Assembly: GCA_940337035.1 (NCBI GenBank)
Contig: OW679197.1
Location: forward strand, 63,385,903-63,449,902
DNA length: 64,000 nt
From: Agriotes lineatus
Taxonomy: Eukaryota > Arthropoda > Insecta > Coleoptera > Elateridae
Direction: 5' to 3'
In this document: piece by piece, positions 20,901 to 31,900 of the stretch
Layout: each line of letters opens with the position of its first letter
Position numbering within the stretch: the first letter of the stretch is position 1
Translations under genes and position numbers: made by a program
Notes under the pieces: model-generated
Databases searched by the model: none
The model's input: only the letters and a program-made list of their open reading frames with translations
What the model was told of the DNA's origin: nothing

Positions 20901-21479
20901 ATTTTGAAAACTCAAATGCAACTAGGGGTAAAAATATCTTAACGTTTTTAATAATACTGAAATAATAAAACGAACCACTCGGTTATTCAAACTAAATCAA
21001 TTTGAAATAAAACAAATTGAAAAACGGGCCGAAGAATCTTCAGAAGGGAAGTTTCTTGGAATATAAACGTTTTTATTGAAGTTTAACTAAACCGCACGAA
21101 TACTGGTTACCACGTTTTAGGCAGTAATCTGCTTGCAAATCATTTGTATGTATTTTATTTCTCATAATTATTTTGCGCTGATTGGTTATACGTGAATAAT
21201 GTAATTTGTAATCACTAAACACAGAAATTTAAAGATTAATTTATTGCGACAAAAACAAAACCATTAAAAGTAAGTACTTCATGTTCTTCATCTATTTATT
21301 ATAACTTAGGGCGAATGACATAGAAATAATGCAGTGGTGCTATAAGCACAAGAAAATTGTTTTACTCTGAACTTCCAACGCCAGTGACTCTAAACAATTT
21401 TAAAAATTAAAGGAAAATTGGGCTAAAAATCTCGTAACGAGCCCAATAATATTGATACAATAAAACGAAACACTTGGTT

Positions 21480-21720
21480 ATGCGAATTACGTCAATTATC
21501 AATTTAAAAAAAATAGCGGCGGTAGGATTCGATCTACATCACCTGCGCATGCGATTGTAACCGCCTCGATAAGTTACAGTAGGTCATGCAGCCCCACTGG
21601 TACGTCTGCGACGCGCGGCTGTATTTATAAGAACGGTCTTATTGTTGAAACGTTTTGACCTTTTTGCGATATTATCCTGTATCTGTATATATTTGACTGC
21701 ATTTTTTTCGGTTTTATGCC
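21480..21720 (-). repeat. Composite repeat with tRNA-like end, copy 2
   Basis: In minus orientation an A-box-like TATCGAGGCGG and a B-box-like GATCGAATCC (21525-21534) are followed after 12 bases by eight T (21506-21513 as A). The flanking A+T-rich sequence also resembles copy 1, including a shared block at 20948-21008 and 21447-21505. Confidence 0.6.
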
Positions 21721-21731
21721 AGGTAAACATA

Positions 21732-21853
21732 CAGATTGTCTGCAGGTACTACGTACACTCGGTAACTAGATACAGAGGTGGCTAGTGCTGTCAGACAAAT
21801 AATCCGTCTCTGTATCTAGTTACCGTGTGTACCTAGTACTTGCAGACAATCTG
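21732..21853. mobile_element. 122-bp hairpin MITE with TA target duplication
   Basis: Two arms of about 46 bases (starting CAGATTGTCTGCA) are inverted copies with three mismatches, around a loop of about 30 bases. TA stands on both outer sides (21730-21731 and 21854-21855). Almost the whole element is hairpin. Confidence 0.85.
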
Positions 21854-22099
21854 TATAATCAGCATGCAAAATGCAATAATAAGCAGATGACATAATAGCA
21901 GTTCTTAAACAGACGTTTTGGTAGGTATTGACTGTTGCAGCAGAGTATTGTGGCTCTTTTATTGGTAAAAAATCGTTATCCTGGAAAACAAGAGAAGTAA
22001 AATTGAATCGTCTGCTGATGGTGTTACAAAGTCAACAAAACGTTTAACCAATTCCGTAAACATTGCCAATTGAATACAATCTGTTTTATGACAATCAAA

Positions 22100-22470
22100 A
22101 ATGAAACCTGGAGGTGCACTTCCTAGCCGGTAAGACAATCAATCGCTTAGCGTCATTTCTAGATACGCCAAAGTATTTCTTCTTCTTTTTAATACAATGG
22201 TGGACTAGTTGCTGTCTAAGCTCTGGTCGAAATATGGGCACTTGTCGCAACCGTGTTTTGGCAACATCGATAATGAGTTCTGTGATTGCTGTACAAATTT
22301 TCACAGATCTGTGCAAAATACTTTTGGAACTTCTACAGTTTCCTAAGCTTTCATTCGTTTCCGCAGCAGTTACTGAATGCAAAGCAGGTTTTAAATATCC
22401 TCGACCAAGTGTGCCCTTTCGCGTTGTTGTGTCATTTTTATCTAAAATAAGAAACCCGAATTTAATATAT
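22100..22470 (-). pseudogene. pogo/Tigger-like DNA-binding domain relic (tentative)
   Basis: The minus strand is open over more than 100 codons. It reads like the N-terminal part of a pogo-type transposase: an HTH-like stretch (S-K-S-I-L-H-R-S-V-K), then I-F-R-P-E-L-R-Q-Q-L-V, then Y-F-G-V-S-R-N-D-A-K-R-L, which matches the helix pattern FTPE..LV....GLTR.D...LA of CENP-B-like proteins. No catalytic domain follows. It is probably a fragment. Confidence 0.4.
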
Positions 22471-22509
22471 CTAATTAGAAACTTCCTCCTATTACAGAAT
22501 ATTCCATAA

Positions 22510-23214
22510 AAATCGCTTTATGCTACTGCATATTAAGACCATGACTTAAAGTAAAGAAATTCAACCCCCTAACCTAAACATTTGGTGTTTAGAACTCTTT
22601 GAATATGAAAGTACAACAGATTTACTTATTAACACCGGAAATTAATTTTAATATCGGCTTATCTTTTCACGGTATTTCACTTGCAGAAAAACTTTACCAG
22701 AAAAGAGGTTTTTATTACTTCGAAGCACGTTACTTTATCTTAAAAATTTACCACGTTGTTCTGGTGGTAAATTTCTGCAAACACATCCTTGGAGGGATTG
22801 GTTGTCATCATCTTATAGCATAATAAGTCAATTTGTAAAAACTGTTACATTTTATTTTAGTATTGACTAATGTTGTGCTTGTGCAAAAAACTGCTGCCAG
22901 AGCGTTGGGCCTCAATCGTAAACAATAAAGAAGAATATATTATTGATATCTTTATTTAAAAAACTTTATATAATATACGTATCTGTCCACCTATGTTTTG
23001 TGCATTCTAAATATGTTTCATGCATTATCTTTTTAACTTAATCTATTTATATATGTTCCACACTCCGCATATGTGACATGCATAAAATAAATACGTTCGT
23101 CAAACCGACAGAAAATCTGTAAAGGGAACATGGAACTTTCCTCACTAGTGGAAGTTCTGAAACTAAAAATTTGGAAATAATCGAATACCTATTGGATCAA
23201 AAATGTATTTATTA
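22510..23214. other. Unassigned A+T-rich stretch
   Basis: Nothing recognised. The frame at 22599-22823 (plus) resembles no family I know. Confidence 0.4.
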
Positions 23215-23456
23215 TGGTTAAGTCTAACAGCAGCACGCATAATATTTTTTTCTAACTAATAGTTCTGGAGTTGCCACATCGATTGCTGTATCTTTCTTTC
23301 CTTTTAAGATGTTCACGCTGTATCTGCTGTGTCCAAAAATTCATATTTTCGTCAAGGGTAAACACGTGAGCCATGTGTAAAATATTACTTTTATCCAACT
23401 AATAGTTCCGAGTTAGAGCAAAAACACAAAGTTTTATTTCTTAAGGTGTTCACCTT
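23215..23456 (-). repeat. Composite repeat, copy 4 (no clear tRNA-like end)
   Basis: In minus orientation it starts TACAAGGTGAACACCTTAA and has the GATAAAAGTAATATTTTACACATGG and AGATACAG blocks of the family. The tRNA-like part is not recognisable. Its first TA is shared with the DUF4817-type transposon that follows. Confidence 0.55.
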
Positions 23457-23881
23457 GTACAGGGTGAGCGAAACTCAATGTCTCAGCTCTATTATAAGAA
23501 AAGGAAAAACGATAGAAAAAATCTGAAAAGAGGTTCTTAAATGGGATTGAGTAAGGTCCATTTTAAGCCATAATTGCATATTTTTCCATATTTCGAAACT
23601 GAAGTAATGACGTCATCGAATTTGTTTTTTCCTGAAACATACCTATATTTTGAAATATTTAAAAAGAGATAATTTTTCTGAACACATTTTGTTTAGAATA
23701 AAATTTGCTATCTTCTTCCGTTAAAAAATTATAAGCAAATTTGTAAAAAAAATATTACCAAAAATTCGCAATCGTCACGGTTTCAACAAGCAGCCTTTGG
23801 AAACAAATAGCAAAATCGCATCTGTCAATAATTAAACTAATGGTTAACAAATATTGTTTTGTTGTTATTTGACTTTGACAA

Positions 23882-24380
23882 ATGTTTACACACAATGAAA
23901 AAGTCGACATGGGATTAGTTTATGGGAATCTCAAAAGAACTGTAGAAGAGCAGTTCAGTTATACGTTCAGCGATACCCCGAACGTGTTATTCCAAGCTTA
24001 AAAATATTTGCAAGATTGGAACGCAATTTACGTGTAAATAACATGACATTTTCTTCTCGAAAGGAAAGAAAAATTGTTGAAAGGGTCAATTTTGACAATA
24101 CTGTTGCCCCTGTTTTGCAGTATTTTGAAGACCATCCAAGGAACTCGATTCGCCAAGCCTGCCATGAGTTGAATTTAAAATATAGTTCAGTACGAAAAAT
24201 TTTGAAAGAAAATGGTTATCACGATTATAAACTTCACAGATGCTTGCGATGAACCGTCGAGAGAAGCGTTACGGAAGGCTTCAGTGAGAGAAGTAAGGCG
24301 GAGATTGGATAAGTGTTTAGAAGTAGCAGGTGGTTACATTGAGAATATCCCTTATGCAAATTTAGTTGGAAATTTTCCAT
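23882..24380 (+). pseudogene. DUF4817/HTH transposase relic with the catalytic domain deleted
   Basis: The relic starts M-F-T-H-N-E-K-V-D-M-G-L-V-Y-G, the look of a DUF4817 HTH domain. After a frameshift it continues Y-P-E-R-V-I-P-S-L-K-I-F and then a 78-codon frame from 24016 with a second HTH (S-I-R-Q-A-C-H-E-L-N, S-S-V-R-K-I-L-K). It then jumps to a sequence like the very end of the protein (V-R-R-R-L-D-K-C, G-G-Y-I-E-N). The part with the three catalytic acidic residues is missing. It was probably moved by a related complete copy elsewhere. Confidence 0.65.
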
Positions 24381-24562
24381 GGTAACGGCGAAAATTGATA
24401 ATTGGAAATTTACTGGAAAATTTCCACTTATGTCACTGTCATCACAAAAAACCGTAAACTATTAGTAGTTTGATATTAGTTTCGTAATTTTTTTAATGAA
24501 AATGTTTTCTTTACTGTGTTTTTTCATTCGCGATATTATCCATCAAAATATAACTCGTGCTT

Positions 24563-24757
24563 AAAAAATTTCCCTATGGAAATATTTGGAAATATGTTAT
24601 GCATCTATTTTTTTTTCAACAAAAGCATTCGTGCATGCCTCCAAGAAAAAATCCCTCCTCCTTCGGAGTCGAGATTTTTTCAGTTGGCATGCACTCATGC
24701 ACTTATTGAAAAAATAACTGCAGAACATATTTCCAAATATTTCCGGAAATTTTTCAA
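24563..24757. repeat. Hairpin nested in the DUF4817 transposon
   Basis: The arms share GGAAATATTTGGAAATATGTT in opposite orientation and continue through GCATGC...TGCATG words towards a centre near 24660. About 195 bp in all; a small foldback or MITE inserted in the larger element. Confidence 0.7.
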
Positions 24758-25363
24758 GAACTTGTTATATTTCTACTGAAAATTTGTTGTAGTGATTGCC
24801 TACATACTTTGTTTCTTTCTGTGGTAATAGTGGTAACATATTATGTGTTTTTAATGTTAAATTAATAATTCATAGTACTAATTAATAATAATAATTAATA
24901 GTTTTTAATTATTGACAGATTCGACTTTGCTATTTGTTTCCAAAGGCTACTTGTTTAAATCGTAATAATCGCGAATTTTTGATAATACTTTTTTTTTACA
25001 AATTTGCTTCTAATTTTTGAACGGTAGAAATTTTGTTCTTCACAAAATGTGGTGAAAAAAATTAGCTCTTTTTAAAATATGCTAAAATATAGTTATGTTT
25101 CCGGGAAACACAAATTCGATGACGTCATTACTTCAGTTTTCAAATATGGAAAAATATGAAAATTTGGCTTAAAATGGACCTTACCCAATCCCATTTAAGA
25201 ACTTCTTTTCAGATTTATTTTATCGTTTTTCCTTTTCTTATAATAGAGCTGAGACATCGAGTTTCGCTCACCTTGTACACATATAAATATTTTACGGAAA
25301 GTATATTCTGTTCGACAAAAGTAAACAGCTAATCCGCATGCAAAATATCGTCTATCTCAACAA

Positions 25364-25480
25364 CAGATTTTGAGCTCTAGCGCCAACAGACAGACAAATA
25401 GACAAACGGACAGACAGACAAATCGAAAAAATTGAGAAAACCTGTTTTTCGTCATTAAGGGACCCTGTAACGTGAAGATC
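25364..25480 (+). repeat. Dispersed repeat with CAGA-type tetranucleotide run
   Basis: Contains CGCCAACAGACAGACAAATAG, further CAGA units, then TTGAGAAAACCTG and CTGTAACGTGAAGATCTGAAG. The same order is found inverted at 35390-35520, with GTCT units at 35464-35490, so it is a dispersed repeat and not just a microsatellite. Confidence 0.65.
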
Positions 25481-25829
25481 TGAAGATAATTTTTTCATGA
25501 TTACAAAACATCGATTTGACTATTGTGATGAAACTAGCTTATTTATTGATGCTGAAAGAAGTTATGTGTGATTTTACTAACGATTTTAACCAGCGGTTAT
25601 CTGGCCTCTTAAGCTAGAATGAATTTATTTAAGGAGCATAATGCATTTCTGTGTGTATATATTAATTATCCAATCAGTACATAGGTAGGGTCTTTAAAAT
25701 TGATTTTCCTGTTATCATGTCTATCCAAGTTTAATTTTTGTTAATGTTTAGTTTGACTGAGAAACACTGAAACATATGATAAAACAATCCTCATATTTGC
25801 ATAACCAGCTAACATTATTATTTTTCCAG

Positions 25830-25958
25830 GACGATGAACCTCCGGAAATCACATACTGTGTGGTTGAAAACACAGGAACCCTTTCTCTCCAGGCCTTGAC
25901 ACCCACTCAACCGATGCCAGCACAGGATGAGTTGGACGCCAAATTTGCGGAGCTTGTG
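25830..25958 (+). CDS. DAAM: DAAM coding exon a (N-terminal)
   Basis: 43 codons, phase 0 at both ends, bounded by TTTTTCCAG and GTAATT. It opens with D-D-E-P-P-E-I-T-Y, the conserved DAAM N-terminal signature, and ends E-L-V. This is the start of the GTPase-binding region. There is no ATG at the start, so an upstream exon must supply the initiator. Confidence 0.93.
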
Positions 25959-28900
25959 GTAATTACTGCTCATATTTTTCTAATAGAGTGCCGGTAATTA
26001 AGAAACAAACGTTTTTCATCAGTTGTAAGATCGCAGATTCCAATCTCCTTAAGTGGAAGGTCGAAAGTTCCCCGAAAGCTCCTTCCTGTTTATTATTGTA
26101 TTGAACTCGCGTTGCGTGCTTGTCCTGAGCCAAACGTCGCCATTGTATTTTGGAGCCGTAGAAGTGATTTGCGATGTTCGTCAGGTAATGACAGTTCCGG
26201 TGAAATCAATTTATTTTCGCCGAGCGCCACTACACTTCACCGAATATGGGACCTAAATTTGCGACTTGAACTTAAAAATAATCCACATGCCTGGCGTGAA
26301 AGTTATTTTGTATGAATAAACAAGTAGCACCGATAGTGATCAATGAAATCATAATTGGGCTCGCTGCGGGTATTTATTGGGCTTTTTGTGCACATGCAGC
26401 TTGCAAGCAGTGATTTTTGAGACTTCAGAATCGGCTCTCAATGTGTTGTCGAGATAACAATAGAAAGGCGGACGGTAAATTACTAAATTAGATTAGAAAG
26501 TCGGGAGATAAAAACTGCAATGTAAAGTAACAGGGTGTATTTCAATAATTTTAATGTACCTAGTGTAGTAGAAAGTAACTGTTATTATAGTATGTATTAC
26601 AGAAGTGAGGCAATAACGATCAAATACAGCATTAATTGGTTTTATATAGCACAGAGATACAAAGGGATTGTACGGCGTATATAACAGACATACCTTTATA
26701 CAGATGTTGATTTGCATATAGTAAAATAATAAAAGGAAAAACCGAAAATGAAACTTTTGTATATTAATGTATCGTATGTTAAAAAAACAAAACTCATTTG
26801 CAGCATGCCATGATCATATTGAAGTTTGCAATAACTTGAGATATACTCATTGATGCAAATGAACTACCAAGTCAGAGAGAACTAAATCACATCTTGACTT
26901 TGAACTATTTTCCTAAAAATATACAAAACACAATTTTTATTGACCGTTATAATTATTACACTCGTTGTTGTTGTGTAAATGTCATCTTATTTTCCTTTTT
27001 GCTTGATACAATTAAACTTAATGCAGTGTAAACTTTTACCTGTCACAGTGACAGATGTTTTCATAAACAATATGCAATCTGCCATCCACCTACAGACTTA
27101 AGTTAAGACATGACTAGATTTTCTATCTTTCTTTCCAATGCCTACACTAAATCATTTTTTTTTGGAACACACGATAGTAACGTTTGAAATACAATTACCA
27201 GATTTTCTTATGCCTTATATCAAACATAATTAGTGATCAAAATTTTACTTAATATTCCTTTACAGTGCTTTTATTGGAAGTATAAACTGTTTCTAATAGT
27301 TAACTTCAAATAGCTATATTTCGAAGGAACGATATTATGGACGAAAGTTTGAATGTCTATATACATATTTGAATAACACGAATTTTTTACGGAAATAAGT
27401 TTAGAAAAACGGTAATAACCGTTAAGACAAGGAAAAAAACGCAAAATGGGCCCCAGCGTTGTATGCGCCAGTTTGTTGCAAGTAGACACTACTACTTAGG
27501 ACAGAAACGTTACTTAAACAACAACAAAAAAAACAACAAAGCCAGAGCTCGCACGTGGAGGTCTTGTTGCACTGTCAAAAGATACGTGAAACACAAAACA
27601 GCCCCTTATTTGTTGCCCAGTCGTTACCTGACTTTAATTGAATAATAACCGCCTCAAGGAGGTGTCAAATCTTATGTACGATTACTTTTAATGGTCACAT
27701 TTCCCCAGCACATATATGTTTAGCCCTGTATCAAGTTACCCCGGCTAGTGGCTCAATCGAGACATAGGTCGCTTTTTTGAGCAGATGTATGCGACAGCGC
27801 CCGCCACAGCGACCTACCTTTCATGATATTTGTACTCTATCTGCTACCTTCTGTAGAATTGGTAACAGAATATGGCAAATATACAAATAAACGTGAAATT
27901 TGACAAAGCATCTATTGAATATTTCAAATATTAAATGCGGCTATATATGCATAAACCATCCTAAAAAAGCCGTTGGAGGCGTTGCCATAATACAAGCTAA
28001 ATTTACAGTTTACCCCGGTCGATGCCGGGTAAATTTGTTCACAAGCAATTACCTTGAAAGCCAATAATTTACTGAAAAGTGGCCCTAAATGGCCTAACGG
28101 TTTTCTATAGTCAAGCGTAGAAGACGCAACTCAAACAATTCAACACCAAAAACGCAACATTAGTAGTTCAGCGTTTAGTATGACCGAAGCATTTGTAAAT
28201 ACACGTTCGCGCACACTCAGTACGACAATCAATACAATTTTAGTTACCTTAAGCAGTTGGCAGAATGCAATGGATTGCTGAAGGCATTTGTCCTCTGAGA
28301 GCGCCCTCGAAACCCTAAGAGAAAAAGACGGGCTGAACGTGAGGATGATGCTAGAAGCGTTCGTTCTCGGAGATGTGGTCGAACTGAAAAGCTGCTGCGA
28401 TACAGCCGGGGAAGATGCAATTGGGTTTGGATTGTGTGTGCGGGAAGAAATGGAGTAGCCGAAAAATTCACTATACGTGAAACAGATGGGAGTGCAACTA
28501 AACGGAACTATTGGCGGGACAGTACACTTCGTAACTTGTAATATGGTCAGGAGAACCTATATGCAGCTTTTCCGTCTTCCATCTTTCGCCCGATACATTA
28601 CGACTCATTCAAACAAGTACCCTGAGCTGAATTTTGAATGGCCGAGCTGCCTATGCGGTAGCTCGGGAATCGGTAACCGCAAACTGGCTTGAATAGTAAA
28701 TCCCGACTAAGGATCGAAAAACGAAATTTGCAGCTCGCTAGCTTCGCCATTTTCCTCTTGCGCGAGGCGTAACGGCAAAGGTAAATTCCCAAGGAATGTG
28801 CGGACGTTAGCCGCCTATATAGACAAGGCACTGGTGCGGGTTGGCATCACACGCCTAATTCCGCGAAAACGAACGGACAGAACCGGCTTCGCCCAAAAGT

Positions 28901-31900
28901 CAGAAATAGATAGGCCACGACAAGTGCGATAAAAACACAGAAGAACATAACACAATGTCGGGCAAATGATGTTAATTTTTGGTCTCGCAAAGACGAGCTT
29001 TTTTCAGGGTAGGTTTAATTACAGATCTCAATATTTTTGGTTGTAAAGATCTAATTTGTGTACCGATATTGTACTTGAGCTGCTGGGTTGCCTGAGGTCT
29101 GTTATTGTACACTCGCTCTTTGGGATAAGAAAAAAAAAGTTGGGTGCCGTTAGGTCGGATAAACATGACACCCAATTGAATGCGGAATTTTTCGTTCGTC
29201 AAAGATTTCCATTAAAAGCTCCATTGCGGCTCAAGACGTGTGAGCAGTAGCTCCGTTTTGCTAAAACCACACATCAAACATGCACGAAATTTTCGAGTAT
29301 GGCTCGATGTCACTCGCCACAGATCGTTGCTGCACTGACATTTTTATTTAAAAAAAGTAAGGCCCGATTGTTCTTTCTGACGAAGCACCGCACCAAACCG
29401 TATATTTCAGCGGGTGCAATTGATGCTCATATATAATGTGTGGATTATAGTAATAATACATGATTGCTGTATTTTCTGCCATACCAGAAGTTACTAATCT
29501 TATCATATCGAACACGAGGAGCAGGATAATGACCATACGAAATTTTCATCCGGGTCGCCCTGCAGAGGGCGCTCGTTTAAAGTCATTAATTGAAACTGGA
29601 TAAGTTTCTATGGGTATGTCACACCTTAAACGTAACAAAACTTTTTGGCAATGATATTTTAGCTTTTCTTACAATATAACATCTTAGTAAAATAAGAGTC
29701 CCTCTGCAAGTCGACTCAGATGCAAATTTCTTATCGCCGTTTTCTCTCTTCTCGTGTGCGGTATGATAACATGATAAGATTAACAATTTCTGGCATAGTG
29801 GAAAATACAACAGTAGCTTACTATTGCAGCTTTCTAACTATTAAGGCTATTAAGGAAATGCGCTTTGCCGCTCATAAGCAGATGATGAATGAATTCATTA
29901 TCTTGTCTGGCTAACTCTTGAAAGCGTACTACAAACGTTGGCGTTGCTGATAATCTGTTTGTTTTAATTGTTGTACTAATTGCACCTTAAATGGAAACAT
30001 GTGTAACCTCTCCAAAATGAATTGCAGTGACGTCCAAGACAGCCTCAGCAACGTTTTCGAGTGGAGGGGAGGTTCTTGATTCTTCCTGAACATCTTCCCC
30101 ACGGTCAATTTTTGTTTCTGAACGAGCTGAATGTGGTATCTTAGATCTTGACAAGTCAATTATGACAGGTATTAAATTATCTGGAAAGCGGGATTTGAGA
30201 ACTGCAACGTGCACTCGATTTTGCCTAGTCTTGGAATGCGTAACCAAACCTTGAACGGTGCGGCGCGTGGAAATTTACCACATACTATGCGGAGAAATAC
30301 CCTGACTGCTTACTCTGGTGCTTCACGAAACCTGTCTAACGTCTCAAAAATACCTTTGGGGGTCAAAATATGTACGGATCGTACACAATTAAAATGGCGT
30401 TGATTCGGAGTGCAAACCCTAGCTTGTGGGTGCTATAAAAACTTATAAGCAGTAACTATTTACTGCAAGGCTATCAGCGGCTTCGATCTAACTCGTCGCC
30501 TGGCGATATTCACTTTGTCGGTTACAGATATAGACCTCGGGGCAAAGCCCGCTGGCTGCTAATTTTATGTTCTCTGCGAACGCCGTTGAAGGGTCCATAT
30601 CGAACGCTACACACACAAAACTGATCGATGAACGCGCTACAGGCCCGGATTTGCGCATATTTAACTATGATAAATTACAATGTTTAAGCCTAATTAACGA
30701 TATAAAAGCATGCTACTACAAACTGGCTATATAAGTAAACATGAAAATACGTAATTCAGGCAAACGGCCAGATTCCCATTTCCATCATTATTGTGTTCAT
30801 TCCTCTCCATCAGCAGTTTATTGAGAAGGTATATCTAGTATACATTTCTTCGACAAAGCAGGATCTCATATTAAGCGGAAATGTGTTCAAATGATTAAAT
30901 GCCTTCCATGCATTCTCGGAGTAGTGTGCCGACACAACATACTGTTTATTTAACTTTGAAGTTTATCGTGGCTCCCGTAAAAGCTGATATGGTCCCCAAT
31001 TCTTTAAAATGTTCCCTTTGGCCCTCCACAGATTTTTCATGGTTCCCCAGGAGCCCATATGGCTTCCATTGGAAGCCGCTGATCCAGCACACCATTAACG
31101 GAGTACTGGGAGATTTGGTTAGCATCACAGGTAACAGGTGTGAAAATCGAACCTCCTACCGCAGCCGAGACTAACCACTCAGTAACGTTGACGCAATTAT
31201 TAATATACAGACAGTATAGTAGGTGATAATGTGATTTATTATCTTTATCAATTAATTAACAGCCTCATTTATTGCAATAAGTTTTGGTGTTGATGTTTTA
31301 TATTACATTGGTCAAGCAAGTAAATGATGAAAAAATCATTGTTCCATGATAAATCTAAAAACATTTTCTAAATTTTCTCAAACATTTTACAACGATAATT
31401 AATTCGTTACGTCGGCGTCGCGTCGTGATACTAATATGTTCTCACATGTTTACGTAAATTTTTTATAAAGCAAATTAAGTAATGGATTTGATGAAAAAGC
31501 AACAATCGCTACTGGCTAGAGCAAATCAAAACAATCATTTCTGGCATTGAACTTAAGCACAGTAAGATGTTCAATAAATAATTGGCTTGTAGTACACTTG
31601 CGCTACCTGTTCACAGCTACACATCATATGCATATTTAGGGAGGTTCTAGGGTGTGCTAAGCATCCATAAACCTAAATTACTACCGCGTTGAATGAATTG
31701 CACAACAATTATATTATGAAATTGCTATGCGTCTAAACTGATGTGTTGAATGTTGTAAACATGTTGGGCAATAAGCTTCAAATTAAGCAAGGGACTTTAG
31801 TAGAATCATTATCGATTCTTAATGGTGTCATGGAAGTACTAGAGGAAAAAGGAAAGTCGTAAAGCTTTTCCTCTTTATGGAGAGAGTTTTTATTGTTGCC

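Larger units (their letters stand above)
23460..25275. mobile_element. DUF4817-type DNA transposon, internally deleted, with long inverted repeats
   Basis: 1816 bp bounded by TA on both sides (23458-23459 and 25276-25277). The inverted ends begin CA(G/A)GGTGAGCGAAACTC and run for about 375 bases on each side (23460-23836 and about 24904-25275) with moderate divergence. Inside are a broken N-terminal transposase part, a C-terminal remnant and a nested hairpin. The catalytic domain is missing. The TA duplication and the transposase type fit the Tc1/mariner/IS630 superfamily. Confidence 0.85.
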
